From Kribbella jejuensis (lineage in GTDB: Bacteria; Actinomycetota; Actinomycetes; Propionibacteriales; Kribbellaceae): 64,000 nt of DNA. The stretch lies in the NCBI RefSeq assembly GCF_006715085.1, contig NZ_VFMM01000001.1, forward strand, positions 1,426,001-1,490,000. The letters run 5' to 3'. The notes beneath the pieces were generated by a model, which was not told where the DNA came from, did not search any database, and worked only from the letters and a program-made list of their open reading frames with translations. Positions 17,754 through 27,363 of the stretch are shown here, piece by piece (position 1 is the first letter of the stretch; every line of letters starts with the position of its first letter). The translations under genes and the position numbers were made by a program.

Positions 17754-18356
17754 TCAGCGTCCTGTCAGGGCCACCGGCCGCAGCGACGAGCCCAGTCCGG
17801 CATAGCCCGTCGGACTGTAGGAGCTCATCAGTGCGACCGGGTCCGCGAACGGCGCTCCGCCGCTGGTGGTCGCGTGGTCGGACGAGAAGCTCGCCACCGG
17901 CGGCTGCAGCGTCGGCGGCTGCTCCGAGCGGGCCGGGTCGCCGACGACGAACGCCGTACCGAGCAGGGAGGCAACGGCAGCGGCCGAGCCGGCCGCACCG
18001 AGCACACCGCTGCGGCGGCGGGAGCGCGAGCGGGCGGTCCCCGGCCGGGTGCCACCTGTCCGGCCGGCCGGGAACGCGGACCGCTGCGGGAACAGGCCGA
18101 CCGCCGGTGTGAGCACCGGGCGGACCTCCTCCCGCGGCTCGGTCGAGAACGACGAGACGCCCATCAGGCGCTGCATCAGGTCGGTGGAGGCCTCCGGCGA
18201 CTCCAGGGCCGCCATCCGGGCCTTCAGCCGGCGCTGCGCGTCCACCTCGGTCCGGCAAGTGTCACACCCGACCAGGTGGCTCAGCACCTTGTCGCGGGAG
18301 TCGTGGTCGAGCGCACCGTCGACGACCGCGCTCAACTTGTCCAGCGGGTGCGTCAT
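17754..18356 (-). CDS. membrane anti-sigma factor with zinc-binding ZAS motif
   Basis: A 200-aa regulator predicted to hold the upstream sigma factor inactive. The N-terminal anti-sigma domain carries the H-x3-C-x2-C signature (His27, Cys31, Cys34 in [10 protein letters not shown]). One weakly hydrophobic transmembrane segment lies at about 115-137 ([22 protein letters not shown]) with a short outer tail. Its ATG overlaps the sigE stop by 4 bp, which favours balanced synthesis of sigma and anti-sigma. It corresponds in position to RseA of the mycobacterial sigE cluster. Confidence 0.9.
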   Translation of the reverse strand: MTHPLDKLSAVVDGALDHDSRDKVLSHLVGCDTCRTEVDAQRRLKARMAALESPEASTDLMQRLMGVSSFSTEPREEVRPVLTPAVGLFPQRSAFPAGRTGGTRPGTARSRSRRRSGVLGAAGSAAAVASLLGTAFVVGDPARSEQPPTLQPPVASFSSDHATTSGGAPFADPVALMSSYSPTGYAGLGSSLRPVALTGR

Positions 18357-18961
18357 GCGAGGTCACCCCCGTCGGCGAACAGGCCGCCGTCGGTCGGCGG
18401 TCCGCCGACGCGGGTCTGGCCGGACCGCGGGGCCCGGTGCTCGAGGTGCTTGCGCAGCATCGACCGGCCGCGGTGGATCCGGCTCCGGACAGTGCCCAGC
18501 TTGACGTCCAGCACGTCCGCGATCTCGTCGTAGGTCATGCCCTCGATGTCGCACAGCACGACGGCGGCGCGGAAGTCCTCAGGCAGCGCGTCGAGCGCGT
18601 CCTGCACGTCGTGGTCGAACAGGTCGGAGTCCAGCTTCTCGGCCGGGCCCTCGCCCTTGGCCGGCAGCCGGTCGTGGGCGTCCTCGGGCAGGCCGTCGAA
18701 GCGGATCCGCTGCTTGCGGCGGGCGCCGTCGAGGAACAGGTTCGTGGTGATCCGGTACAGCCAGCCCTCGAAGGTGCCCGGCGTGTACGACGACAGCGAG
18801 CGGAAGACCCGGACGAACACCTCCTGGGTGAGGTCCTCGGCGTCGTGCTTGTTACCGGTCAGGCGGTACGCCAGCCGGTAGACGCGGGCGGAGTGCGTAC
18901 GCACGATCTCGTCCCACGACGGCAGCACCTCCGGCACCACTGGCACCGTCGACGGCTTCAC
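18353..18961 (-). CDS. sigE: ECF RNA polymerase sigma factor, SigE-like
   Basis: ECF sigma factor directing envelope-stress transcription. Region 2 is evident ([29 protein letters not shown], then [19 protein letters not shown]), as is region 4 ([30 protein letters not shown], then [15 protein letters not shown]). The GTG at 18961 has an AGGGAGG ribosome site 7 bases upstream and gives 202 aa; the ATG at 19006 would add 15 residues but has no good site. The order with anti-sigma, RseB-like, htrA and tatB supports the SigE name. Induction by surface stress is known of the family, not shown here. Confidence 0.92.
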   Translation of the reverse strand: MKPSTVPVVPEVLPSWDEIVRTHSARVYRLAYRLTGNKHDAEDLTQEVFVRVFRSLSSYTPGTFEGWLYRITTNLFLDGARRKQRIRFDGLPEDAHDRLPAKGEGPAEKLDSDLFDHDVQDALDALPEDFRAAVVLCDIEGMTYDEIADVLDVKLGTVRSRIHRGRSMLRKHLEHRAPRSGQTRVGGPPTDGGLFADGGDLA

Positions 18962-19156
18962 CGCGACGCCTCCCTGAGTCCTCTCGGCAATGAGCGTGAA
19001 GGCCATGGTGCCGCGGTCACCGTCCTCTGCGCACGTCGGGAAAACCCGGGCCGGACCCTGGTTTGTTCGTACGACGGCTCAACGTGACACCCCGGGCGGA
19101 AGTTCCCGCCCGGTGCCTTCACCGGTAAAGACGCTCCTGAGGGCATTTCGGTTGAA

Positions 19157-19378
19157 TCAGATCTCCTCGATCACCGCGATCGGATCCCCGTCGCGGACGA
19201 CCTCGCCCTCGACCACCTTCAGGTCGGTGACGGTGCCGGCCACCTCGGCCAGCACCGGGATCTCCATCTTCATCGACTCCAGGATGACCAGTGTGTCGGC
19301 CGGTCCCACCGTGTCACCGGGCTTGGCCGTGACCTTCAGCACGTTCGCCACCAGCTCGGCCAGCACGGTGTGAGTCAT
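19157..19378 (-). CDS. small biotin/lipoyl-binding carrier protein
   Basis: A free-standing 73-aa biotinyl carrier domain. The ESMKMEIPV segment holds the acceptor lysine (MKM, about residue 39), flanked by the two symmetrical half-barrels (VLKVTAKPGDTV and LKVVEGEVVRDGD). The ATG at 19378 is chosen over an upstream in-frame start because the extra residues are Pro/Arg-rich and unlike the family. Such short proteins serve biotin-dependent carboxylases or decarboxylases; no carboxylase subunit is adjacent, so the partner is elsewhere. Confidence 0.9.
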   Translation of the reverse strand: MTHTVLAELVANVLKVTAKPGDTVGPADTLVILESMKMEIPVLAEVAGTVTDLKVVEGEVVRDGDPIAVIEEI

Positions 19379-19459
19379 GCCGTCGATCCTAGGCGGCGGG
19401 GGTCGGTCCGGCGTAGGTGCCCCTCGGGCAGCGTTCCAGGGCACCTACGCCGAGTCCGG

Positions 19460-22222
19460 TTATCCGATCGCGGCCGGGGCGAGCCGGATCGCGTTGAACA
19501 GGGCCGGGTTCTTCGTCTCCGCGACGCCCTTGCCCCAGGTCAGCCAGCCGCGCCGGCCGGTGCCGTCGTTCTCGTTCACCACCACGGTCGCCGACAACAG
19601 CCGGTCCTTGGCCGCGAAGCCGAGCGTGCTCCACGGCACCGCGATCTCGTACGTCGTGGTCTTCGCGGTCTCGTTCCGGACCACCTTGGCCTGGACACCG
19701 GGCGGCGTACCGGTCTGGCTGGTCGGGGTCCACCGCCAGGTGTCGACCGGACCGGCGTCGGTCAGCGCCACGCCGATCTCCTGGGTCGTGGTGGCCTCGC
19801 CGGGTGCACCGGCCGTCATCCCGAGCTGGATCCCGTCGCCGGCCCAGATGTTGCCACCCCGGTTCGTCTGCGAGAACACGTCGTCGGTGATCTGCGCGGA
19901 CAGGTACAGGTTCTGGTCGTCGTGTGTCAGCCACAGCTTCCCGGACAGGTCAGCGGGCCCACCCCACCCGGTCACCGGCGGAGTCCCGGTACCTTCCAAC
20001 GCAATGGCCGGCTGTGCAGCAACCATCGGATCGACAACTCCGTCCAGCACCACGGTGTGCCGCCCAGCAACGGTCGGCGAGGTCACGGGGTTCAACTTGC
20101 CGGAAGCCCGGATCTCAGCCTCGCCCACGCGGCGCAGACTGGCGGACCAGGTTCCAGGACCTGTCAGGGCTATCGGCACGTCCGCCTCCACCGTGGCATT
20201 CGCTCCCACCGTGGACCCAGTCAGCACCGTGCCGGACGCCGTACCGACCGCCCAGTCCAACCCAGCCACCGCAAGATCATGAGACGAAGCATTGGTGACC
20301 CGGAACCGCAGCAGATCCTTCCCACTACCGTTCACCACGTGCGAGCCAGTCACGGACAGAGGTGGCGTCGCAGTACCGGACGTCGAGACCAACCCGACAG
20401 CCTGGCCGTCAACGCTCACTTGTGCTGTGTACTTGCGAGGCCCGGTCGAGTCCTGCGCCGGGTAGCTGACAGCAGCCGTGGCAGTGGCGCCGGCAGCAGC
20501 CGTCCCGCTCGTCTCAGCACCACCGGCGGACACCGTGAACGAGTGCGCCACCGCATCCGGGTTGCTGAACGTCAGCGTGCCGGTAGCCGGATCCCCCGCG
20601 ATCTCAGGCGCCACCGACAACGCGAACCGGTTGGACGGCGCCACACCGGTGATCGCACCGCGTGCGTAGAACGGATCCGGTCCGGCGCTCACCCACACGT
20701 GTCCACCGGCGTCTGCGGTCAGCGTGGTCATTTCGCCGTACAAGCTGGTGATCTGCACCTGTGAGCCCGCCGGAGCCGCAACGTTCACCAGCCCAGGTGT
20801 CGTGGACCACACGGCGTGGACACTCTGCCCAGCGCCCGCGTTGAACGCCACGTCGTACCCGTTCGTGCCGAAGCGGGTCTGGCCGATCAGCGGGAGCTCG
20901 TCGATCTGACGGGCCAGTACGGCAGTGGCGACGTACGACGGCTTCGGTACCAGCGCACCCCGCGCGTCGAGCTGGTTGCGCACCAGGCCGAACCGGTGCT
21001 CGACGTTCGACGGGTCGTTGCCCGAGTCCATGAAGTTGTACGAGCTGTACCGCGCCACACCGTTGCCGTAGGCCAGCAGGTTGCCGCGGACAAGGTCACG
21101 CGCCTGGGCAGGCTCCGAGACCGCACTGGGGTTCGTACCGGTCGCCCAGCCCTGTTCGCTGATGTAGATCGGCTTGGTGGAGCCATGCGCCGCCATGATG
21201 CTGCGGATCGTGTTGACGTACGTGACGGACGCCTCCGGGTCCAGCGGCTGCACGTACGGGTGGATGGTCACCGCGTCCACGTAGTCGAGCCCGCCGAGGT
21301 CCGCGAACTTCGTGAACCAGCCCTGCCAGTCGTTGATGACCGCCAGCGCGGGACCTGTCAGCTTCACGTCCGGGTGCTTCGCGCGTACCGCGGCGCTCAC
21401 CATCTTGAGCAGCGCCACGTAGTTCTCCGGGCTGGCCTTGGCGGCGCCGTTCGGGTCGCGCAGGTTCCACTCGTTCCAGAGCTCGTACGTCGTGTGCTCC
21501 GTGCCCCACTGATCGACCGCGGCAACGGCGTACCGCGTGAAGGCGGCCCGCTGTTCGTCCGTCGACGGCGCCTCGTCCGGGTAGTACAGGCTGTTCCCGT
21601 AGTCGAGGATGTTCAGGAAGTCGACGTTGTTGGCGTCCAGGGCGGCCTTGTAGTCCTTGTAGCGCTGCGGGAACTCGATGACGCCCTTGGTGGTCTCCGC
21701 CGCCGACCAGAACGCCTCGTCACGATCCGTGGAGATGCCTCCGGCGGCCATCAACGGCACGGCTTCCAGGCCGGGGTTGGCAGCACCGCCGAACGCCAGC
21801 GCTCCGGCGACGCCGATGCGGGTGTCGGTGGAGGTCGAGAAGTCGTGCGGCGTCAGTACGGCGAAGTCCGTACCGCCGAACGTCGTCGTACCGTCTGCGG
21901 CGACCGCGGACAGGTCGGTCTGGTACCAGCCGGGCGCGCTGATCGACAACGGGAGCTGGCCGTTGAGCGAGGCGGCGGACGCGGAGCCCTTGGCGACCTC
22001 GGTGCCGGCGGCGTCCCGGACCGTCCAGTTGACGGTGGCCGCGTCGGTGCTGAAGCCCAGCTTCACCTGCTGCCCGACGGTGAAGGTGTTGCCGACCACG
22101 GTCGGCGTGATGGTCAAAGTAGGCGCCGCGGTGGTCGCGGCGCGGGCGGGTGTCTGCAGTACGGCGGCCAGCAGCAGGCCGGCCGTGAGAAGACTGACTG
22201 CGCCGGAGCGGCGACGGGTCAT
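19460..22222 (-). CDS. secreted GH-A clan glycoside hydrolase with CBM9-like module
   Basis: An exported 920-aa glycosidase beginning at the ATG at 22222, with an AGGAG ribosome site and a signal peptide (1-28). A beta-sandwich (about 33-125) precedes a TIM barrel (about 135-450) with the acid/base Glu251 in ELWNEWN and the nucleophile Glu356 in YISEQGW, the paired glutamates of clan GH-A. Beta-rich linker domains follow, then a CBM9-like sugar-binding module (about 765-918; LWLTHDDQNLYLSAQITDD, WAGDGIQLGM). The exact family (GH39-, GH5- or GH30-like) cannot be fixed. It is divergent from the LacI gene and carries a copy of the same operator found before the sugar importer. Confidence 0.88.
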   Translation of the reverse strand: MTRRRSGAVSLLTAGLLLAAVLQTPARAATTAAPTLTITPTVVGNTFTVGQQVKLGFSTDAATVNWTVRDAAGTEVAKGSASAASLNGQLPLSISAPGWYQTDLSAVAADGTTTFGGTDFAVLTPHDFSTSTDTRIGVAGALAFGGAANPGLEAVPLMAAGGISTDRDEAFWSAAETTKGVIEFPQRYKDYKAALDANNVDFLNILDYGNSLYYPDEAPSTDEQRAAFTRYAVAAVDQWGTEHTTYELWNEWNLRDPNGAAKASPENYVALLKMVSAAVRAKHPDVKLTGPALAVINDWQGWFTKFADLGGLDYVDAVTIHPYVQPLDPEASVTYVNTIRSIMAAHGSTKPIYISEQGWATGTNPSAVSEPAQARDLVRGNLLAYGNGVARYSSYNFMDSGNDPSNVEHRFGLVRNQLDARGALVPKPSYVATAVLARQIDELPLIGQTRFGTNGYDVAFNAGAGQSVHAVWSTTPGLVNVAAPAGSQVQITSLYGEMTTLTADAGGHVWVSAGPDPFYARGAITGVAPSNRFALSVAPEIAGDPATGTLTFSNPDAVAHSFTVSAGGAETSGTAAAGATATAAVSYPAQDSTGPRKYTAQVSVDGQAVGLVSTSGTATPPLSVTGSHVVNGSGKDLLRFRVTNASSHDLAVAGLDWAVGTASGTVLTGSTVGANATVEADVPIALTGPGTWSASLRRVGEAEIRASGKLNPVTSPTVAGRHTVVLDGVVDPMVAAQPAIALEGTGTPPVTGWGGPADLSGKLWLTHDDQNLYLSAQITDDVFSQTNRGGNIWAGDGIQLGMTAGAPGEATTTQEIGVALTDAGPVDTWRWTPTSQTGTPPGVQAKVVRNETAKTTTYEIAVPWSTLGFAAKDRLLSATVVVNENDGTGRRGWLTWGKGVAETKNPALFNAIRLAPAAIG

Positions 22223-22268
22223 GGAGTGCTCCTCCCAGGGGAAGATCTTAGTGCGAGATCTCAGGCGA

Positions 22269-22284
22269 GCGAAAGCGGTTTCGC
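22269..22284. promoter_or_regulatory. LacI-type operator in front of the glycosidase
   Basis: GCGAAAGCGGTTTCGC has 6-bp inverted arms (GCGAAA/TTTCGC) around a CG centre, as LacI-family operators do. It lies 47 bp upstream of the glycosidase ATG and 64 bp before the divergent lacI-type gene. The identical 16-mer, in the opposite orientation, is at 27395-27410 before the sugar importer. Confidence 0.75.
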
Positions 22285-22347
22285 AAATCACACCTTGAGG
22301 CCCGGCGCGCCCGCTGTCAACGGTTCACACCTGACTACGATGGGGAA

Positions 22348-23346
22348 ATGGCCGACCAGGTGATCACGCTGTCCGACGTCGCCGCCGCGGCCGGGGTCTC
22401 GCTGTCGACGGCGTCCAAGGCGCTGAACGGCACCGACCGGATCTCCGAGGCGACGCGGGAACACGTCCGGGTCACCGCGGACCGGCTGGGCTTCCGTCAC
22501 AACGCGCTGGCACGGTCGTTCGCACGCGGCCGCAGCCAGACCATCGGAGTGCTCACCCACCGCGCGTCGAACCCGTTCACCCGCGTGGTGCTGGCCACCG
22601 TCGCGACCGAGCTCGGCGCCAAGGAACAGGCCGTCCTGCTGTACGACGCCCGCATGGACGAGCAGCACCACGTGGACGAGAGCATCCTGCAGCTGCGGGC
22701 CCGCCGGATCGACGGCGTGATCGTGATCGGCACCAGTACGTCGTTCCGCACGCCGTCGCTGACCAGCCGGTTCGACGTCCCGGTGATCAACGCGTTCACG
22801 GTCCCCGCGGATCCGCAGGACACCACGATCACCGCCGACGACTTCGCGATCGGGCGGCTCGCGATCAGCCATCTGCTGGCCGGCGGCCGGCGCCGGATCG
22901 CGCACCTGACCGCGGAGCCGCACGACATGGCCGCGCAACGCCGGGCCGAAGGCGCCGGTCAGCTGCTGGCCGAGGCGGGACTCGAGTGGGCGGCGCCGGT
23001 CCGGTTCGGGCGCTGGCGCGAGGAGTGGGGCGAGCAGGCGGCGACCGAGCTGCTGGCCGAGGTGCCCGACCTGGACGCGATCTTCTGCGGCAGCGACGCG
23101 ATCGGCCGCGGTGTCGAGCGGGTCGTCCGCGCCTCCGGCCGGCAGGTGCCCGGCGATGTCGCGCTGATCGGCGTCGACAACTGGGAGAGCCTGATGCACG
23201 ACCAGCGCGGCACCCGGCACCTGACCACGATCGACGTCGGCCTGGAGGAGATCGGCCGCCGGGTCGCCAACCGGCTGCTGGAGGGCGACCTCGAACCCGG
23301 CGTCGAGTACGTCGAACCTCAGGTCGTCATCGCCGACACCGCCTGA
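22348..23346 (+). CDS. LacI-family transcriptional regulator
   Basis: A 332-aa repressor. The N-terminal HTH (ITLSDVAAAAGVSLSTASKALNG, residues 5-27) and hinge helix (HNALARSFARGRSQTIGV) are textbook LacI. A periplasmic-binding-protein fold follows for an effector sugar, ending in a DVALIGVDNWE segment. It is divergent from the glycosidase and tail-to-tail, with a 28-bp overlap, with the epimerase operon. Matching operators upstream of both targets make it the probable local repressor of the glycan-use module. Confidence 0.93.
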   Translation: MADQVITLSDVAAAAGVSLSTASKALNGTDRISEATREHVRVTADRLGFRHNALARSFARGRSQTIGVLTHRASNPFTRVVLATVATELGAKEQAVLLYDARMDEQHHVDESILQLRARRIDGVIVIGTSTSFRTPSLTSRFDVPVINAFTVPADPQDTTITADDFAIGRLAISHLLAGGRRRIAHLTAEPHDMAAQRRAEGAGQLLAEAGLEWAAPVRFGRWREEWGEQAATELLAEVPDLDAIFCGSDAIGRGVERVVRASGRQVPGDVALIGVDNWESLMHDQRGTRHLTTIDVGLEEIGRRVANRLLEGDLEPGVEYVEPQVVIADTA

Positions 23347-24182
23347 TCGTGGATCGAGTACAGCGGCCGGAAGCCCAGTAGTTCCTGGGCGCGTGTGGTG
23401 TCCACCAGTGAGGCACGGCCTTCCACAGGCCGCCGTAGCGGAACCGTGGGCGCGTACTCGCGCAGCAGTTCGTCCGTCTTCCGGTCGATCAGGATGTCGT
23501 CGGCCGCGAGCCCTACGACGTGCGCTCCGGGCGTCGTCGACTCCAGCGCGGCGATGATCGCCCGTACGCCGTCGCGAAGATCCAGATACGCCCAGCCTTC
23601 CCGCGCCATCGTCGCTGGATCGTTCTCTGCTCTCGCCGCGAACCGGAGCAGCTCCTCACGAGTCTTGACCAGTGGGAAGCGCAGTGCGATCACATCGGTT
23701 CCCCAGCGCCGCCAGGCCATCCGTGCGCTCTGCTCGTCGACGCTTTTGGACAAGGAGTACGGGTCGGCGATGTCCGCCTCCACCTCCTCGTCCAGTGGGT
23801 AGTACGCCGGTTCCACGGCGTTCACGTTCATCGGTACGCCGAACGCGTTGATACTGCTCGCGATCACGGCCCGTCGTACGCCGAGCTGTCCTGCCTGTGC
23901 GAGCACGTTGAACGTCGCGGCGACGTTGTTCTCGAAGACCTCCTCCGGCGTACCGAGACTGGGATGCGGGATGGCCGCCAGGTGCAGGACTGCGTCCACA
24001 CCGTCCAGGGCGGCGGTCACGTCGGCGGCTGAGCGCGCATCGCCGACCACCGCGCGGTCCGCCGTACTGGCGTGGTCGTAGCGCAGCGACAGACCGGTGA
24101 CGCCGTACCCGGCTGCTCGCAGAACGCTGACCGCGGCCCGGCCGATCGAGCCGTCCGCGCCGGTGACCAGGACACGTTTCAC
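23319..24182 (-). CDS. NAD-dependent epimerase/dehydratase (SDR)
   Basis: An extended short-chain dehydrogenase of 287 aa. The GTG at 24182 overlaps the permease stop (GTGA) and puts the Rossmann motif VTGADGSIGRA at the N-terminus (residues 4-14). The catalytic YxxxK is present in DPYSLSKSVDEQ (Tyr/Lys pair), with VLHLAAIPHPS before it. It may oxidise, reduce or epimerise the sugar brought in by the linked transporter; sugar-acid or lactone chemistry is also possible. It is the last gene of the importer operon. Confidence 0.87.
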   Translation of the reverse strand: MKRVLVTGADGSIGRAAVSVLRAAGYGVTGLSLRYDHASTADRAVVGDARSAADVTAALDGVDAVLHLAAIPHPSLGTPEEVFENNVAATFNVLAQAGQLGVRRAVIASSINAFGVPMNVNAVEPAYYPLDEEVEADIADPYSLSKSVDEQSARMAWRRWGTDVIALRFPLVKTREELLRFAARAENDPATMAREGWAYLDLRDGVRAIIAALESTTPGAHVVGLAADDILIDRKTDELLREYAPTVPLRRPVEGRASLVDTTRAQELLGFRPLYSIHDQAVSAMTT

Positions 24183-25063
24183 GCCTTGATTCCCCCAGAC
24201 AGGCCCACGCCACGCAGAAATGCTCGCTGGAAGACCAGGAACAGCAGGACCGGGATCAGCAGTGCCAGGAACAGGCCGGCCAACTGGATGTTGAGCTCCG
24301 TCACCTTGGCGATCTTGGGCAACGCCACCGAGACCGGCTGCAGATCCGGATTCGTCAGCACCAGCAGAGGCCACAGGTAGTCCTTCCAGGAGGAGATGAT
24401 GCTGAGCAGCACGACCACACCGAGGATCGGCCGCGACAGCGGGAGCACGAGCGAGGTGAACACCCGGATCGACCCGGCGCCGTCGATCCGCGCCGCTTCG
24501 AAGTACTCACGAGGGATGCCGTCGAAGAACCGCTTCACGATCAGCACGTTGAACGCGCTGGCCGCGGGTGGCAGCCAGACCGCCCAGAACGTGTTGGTCA
24601 GGTTGGCGTGCACCAGCGGGAGCTTCAGTACGGTCAGGTAGAGCGGGACGAGCGAGACGATGTGCGGTACGAACAGCGTCGCGAGGATGAGTGCGGACAG
24701 CACGGAGCCCCAGCGTGGCCGGAGGACGCTGAGCGTGTACCCGGCCGTCGTACAGACGATCAGCGACACGATCGCCGTACCTGCTGCGATGTACGCGGTG
24801 TTGCCGAGGTAGTAGCCGATGTGACCCTGCTGCCACGCGGTGGCGAGGTTCTGCCACTGCACCTGCCCGGAGGGGAACCAGCCCAGTGGCGAGCGGATGC
24901 TGTCCTGCGTCGGCGAGATCGCCGCCTTGAACAACCACAGCATCGGACCCAGACCCGCGATCAGCAGACCGATCAGGACGAGGACCTGTCCGATGACGAA
25001 CGGCACACGTACCCGTGGCAGCTTCCGGTCCGCGTCCGACAGCGCACCGCGTTCCTGACTCAT
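24179..25063 (-). CDS. carbohydrate ABC transporter permease (MalG type)
   Basis: Inner-membrane subunit of 294 aa with about six transmembrane helices and the EAA loop YFEAARIDGAGSIRVFTSLVLP. The ATG at 25063 overlaps the stop of the upstream permease by 4 bp; a longer frame upstream is a shadow of that gene. The C-terminus LRGVGLSGGIKA is typical of MalG-type CUT1 permeases. No ATPase gene is in the operon, so it probably uses a shared MsiK-type ATPase, as is common for CUT1 importers in actinobacteria. Confidence 0.93.
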   Translation of the reverse strand: MSQERGALSDADRKLPRVRVPFVIGQVLVLIGLLIAGLGPMLWLFKAAISPTQDSIRSPLGWFPSGQVQWQNLATAWQQGHIGYYLGNTAYIAAGTAIVSLIVCTTAGYTLSVLRPRWGSVLSALILATLFVPHIVSLVPLYLTVLKLPLVHANLTNTFWAVWLPPAASAFNVLIVKRFFDGIPREYFEAARIDGAGSIRVFTSLVLPLSRPILGVVVLLSIISSWKDYLWPLLVLTNPDLQPVSVALPKIAKVTELNIQLAGLFLALLIPVLLFLVFQRAFLRGVGLSGGIKA

Positions 25064-25935
25064 TCGGTACTCCAACCACGAGTCGCCAACTGGAAGACCG
25101 CGGACAGCACGGCGAGTGCTATCGCCAGGAGGACGCTCAGCGCGGTCGCGGCGCCGTAGTCCCCGTTGACGAAGGCGTAGTTGTAGATGAGCAGGAGGAT
25201 GGTCATCGTCGAGTTCTGTGGCCCGCCGCCGGTGAACAGCAGCGGCTCCGTGAAGAGCTGCATCGTGCCGATCACCTGCAGGAGCAGCATCAGCAGCAGC
25301 ACGCCGCGCAGATGCGGAAGCATGACGTGCCACACCCGCCGTACGACGCCCGCGCCGTCAAGCTCTGCCGCCTCGTACAGATCCGCGCGGACGGACGTCA
25401 GTGCGGCCAGGTAGATGATCACCGCGTTGCCCGCGCCGGCCCAGGTCGCTTCCAGCACGATCGACGGCATCGCGGACGACGGGCTGTCCAGCCACGGGTA
25501 CGGTCCGAGTCCGACGGTGCCGAGGATCGTGTTGAACATGCCGCTGGGCGACGGGTCGTAGAAGAACCGCCACAGCAGGATGGCGACCACGGGCGGTGTG
25601 ATGACCGGCAGGTACGCCAGCGTGGTGTACAGCCAGGACCTACCACGCAGCTCGGACAGGAACATTGCCAGCAGCACCGGTACCGGGAAGCCGAACAGCA
25701 GGGCCAGCAGCGTGAACCAGAGCGTGTTCAGCGCGGCCTGACCGACACCGGGATCGGTCAGCACGTAGTGGAAGTTGTCCAGCCCGACCCACTTGACCGG
25801 ATCGACCAGGTTGGTCTGCTGCACGCTCATCACGAGGCCCTTGACGATCGGGCCCCACGAGAACACCAGGAAGACCAGGAGCACCGGCAGTGCGAACAGC
25901 ACTGCCGGTACCCCGTTGCGTAGCCGGCGGAGCAA
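25060..25935 (-). CDS. carbohydrate ABC transporter permease (MalF type)
   Basis: A 291-aa permease with six predicted helices, starting PAVLFALPVLLVFLVFSWGP and containing the EAA loop LYEAAELDGAGVVRRVWHVMLP. The only start in frame after the substrate-binding-protein stop is the TTG at 25935, 1 bp after that stop, so translation is probably coupled to the upstream gene. It pairs with the MalG-type permease downstream. Confidence 0.92.
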   Translation of the reverse strand: MLRRLRNGVPAVLFALPVLLVFLVFSWGPIVKGLVMSVQQTNLVDPVKWVGLDNFHYVLTDPGVGQAALNTLWFTLLALLFGFPVPVLLAMFLSELRGRSWLYTTLAYLPVITPPVVAILLWRFFYDPSPSGMFNTILGTVGLGPYPWLDSPSSAMPSIVLEATWAGAGNAVIIYLAALTSVRADLYEAAELDGAGVVRRVWHVMLPHLRGVLLLMLLLQVIGTMQLFTEPLLFTGGGPQNSTMTILLLIYNYAFVNGDYGAATALSVLLAIALAVLSAVFQLATRGWSTE

Positions 25936-25936
25936 C

Positions 25937-27310
25937 TCAGCGTCCGAGCTTGGCGTTCACGGTGCCGACAGCCTTGGTCAGCAGCGACCCGACGTCGGCC
26001 TTCTCGTTGCCCAGCACGGTCTGCACCACCGGGTCCAGAGCGGCGTACACCTCCTGAGCCTTCACCGGCGGCTCGGCGATGATCTTCTGGTCGGCGGCGA
26101 CCTTGGTGTACGGCGCGAAGTTCTCCAGCGGCACGTTGACGTACGGCTTGATCCAGCCCTGGTACGTCGACCACTGCTCCGCCGAGATCACCGGCAGGCC
26201 CGGCGTACCGACCGGAAGCTTCGCCGCCACACCGGCCTTGGCGCTCGTCACCGCAGCGTCCTGGTTCACGTACTTGTTCAGGTAGTTGAACTTGATCCAT
26301 TTGACCGCGGCCACCTTCTCGGCGTCGGTCGCGTTCGGGCTGACGATCTGGACGCTGCCACCGCTGAGCGTGCCGTGGTCACCGCCCTGCTGCGGCATCG
26401 GGCCGATCCCGAACGCCGAGGACGGCAGGCCGTTCTGCTGCACGAGCGTGCGGTAGGTGTCCGGCGCGGCCATGAACATCCCGACCTTGCCCGCCGCGAA
26501 CACCTTGGAGATCCCGTTGATGTCGTAGAGCACGGCCTGGCCCATGGACTTGTCGGTCCACTTCATGTCGTGCAGCAACTGCAGCGCGGCCTTGGACGGT
26601 GCGTCGTCGAACGTCGCCTTGCTGCCGTCCTCGTTCTCGATCGAGCCACCGAACGCGTAGGTCTGCGCGGTGAACATCCAGCCGCCGGTGTTGTTCGTGG
26701 TCATCTGCGCGTAGCCGGCCTGGCCGGTCTTCTGGGTGATCTGCTTCGCGTCGGCGCGCAGCTCGTCCCAGGTCGCCGGCGGCTTGTCCGGGTCCAGACC
26801 GGCCTTCTTGAACAGATCGCGGTTGTAGACCAGCCCGAGCGAGTATGCCGCGGTCGGCACCGCGAACACGTTGCAGGACTTGTCCTGGGCGATCTTCAGG
26901 ACGTTCGGGTTGAACTTGTCCAGTAGGCCCTGGTCCTTGAGCACCTGGGTCAGGTCCGCGACCTGCTTGCGGGCGATCATGCCCTGCGGCTCGGTGAACG
27001 GCACGTTCAGTACGTCGGGCAGTTGGCCGCCGGCCGCCTGCGCCTGGAAAGTGGTCGCGTCCCAGATGGTCTCGACCGGGTTCAGCTTGATGTCCGGGTT
27101 GGCCTTCTGGAAGTCGGCCACCCGCTTGTCGAAGTTGGCCCGGTTGGCCGGGTCGGAACTGCTCGGACGGTCACCGACCGTGATCGTGACCTGCCCGCCG
27201 GGGCCGGCACCGGTCCCCGAACCGCCACCGGACGACGGCGCACTGGAGCAGGCCGCCAGCAGGAACGGTACGGAAAGCCCTGCAGCACAACGGATTGCAA
27301 ACCTGTTCAT
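25937..27310 (-). CDS. sugar ABC transporter substrate-binding lipoprotein
   Basis: Extracellular solute-binding protein of family 1, 457 aa. The ATG at 27310 gives a lipoprotein signal (FAIRCAAGLSVPFLLAACSS; lipidated Cys near residue 20) and a Ser/Gly linker, followed by the binding fold. It heads the operon with two permeases and a dehydratase/epimerase. Two LacI-type sites lie upstream at 27364-27410. The ligand is probably the product of the linked GH-A glycosidase, which is inference from the shared operator. Confidence 0.93.
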   Translation of the reverse strand: MNRFAIRCAAGLSVPFLLAACSSAPSSGGGSGTGAGPGGQVTITVGDRPSSSDPANRANFDKRVADFQKANPDIKLNPVETIWDATTFQAQAAGGQLPDVLNVPFTEPQGMIARKQVADLTQVLKDQGLLDKFNPNVLKIAQDKSCNVFAVPTAAYSLGLVYNRDLFKKAGLDPDKPPATWDELRADAKQITQKTGQAGYAQMTTNNTGGWMFTAQTYAFGGSIENEDGSKATFDDAPSKAALQLLHDMKWTDKSMGQAVLYDINGISKVFAAGKVGMFMAAPDTYRTLVQQNGLPSSAFGIGPMPQQGGDHGTLSGGSVQIVSPNATDAEKVAAVKWIKFNYLNKYVNQDAAVTSAKAGVAAKLPVGTPGLPVISAEQWSTYQGWIKPYVNVPLENFAPYTKVAADQKIIAEPPVKAQEVYAALDPVVQTVLGNEKADVGSLLTKAVGTVNAKLGR

Positions 27311-27363
27311 CAGAACTCCTCTGCGGGGATGTCGGTCAGCAGGCCGACCGTTTCCGCACCGTA

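Noticed and set aside
19010-19090. Possible ECF promoter for sigE autoregulation
   Set aside because: A CGAAC-like box is present on the minus strand but the -10 spacing and sequence do not convince.
20816-22363. Long open frame opposite the glycosidase
   Set aside because: Arg/Val-rich composition without domains, and fully antisense to a gene with catalytic motifs; long frames of this kind are expected at high GC.
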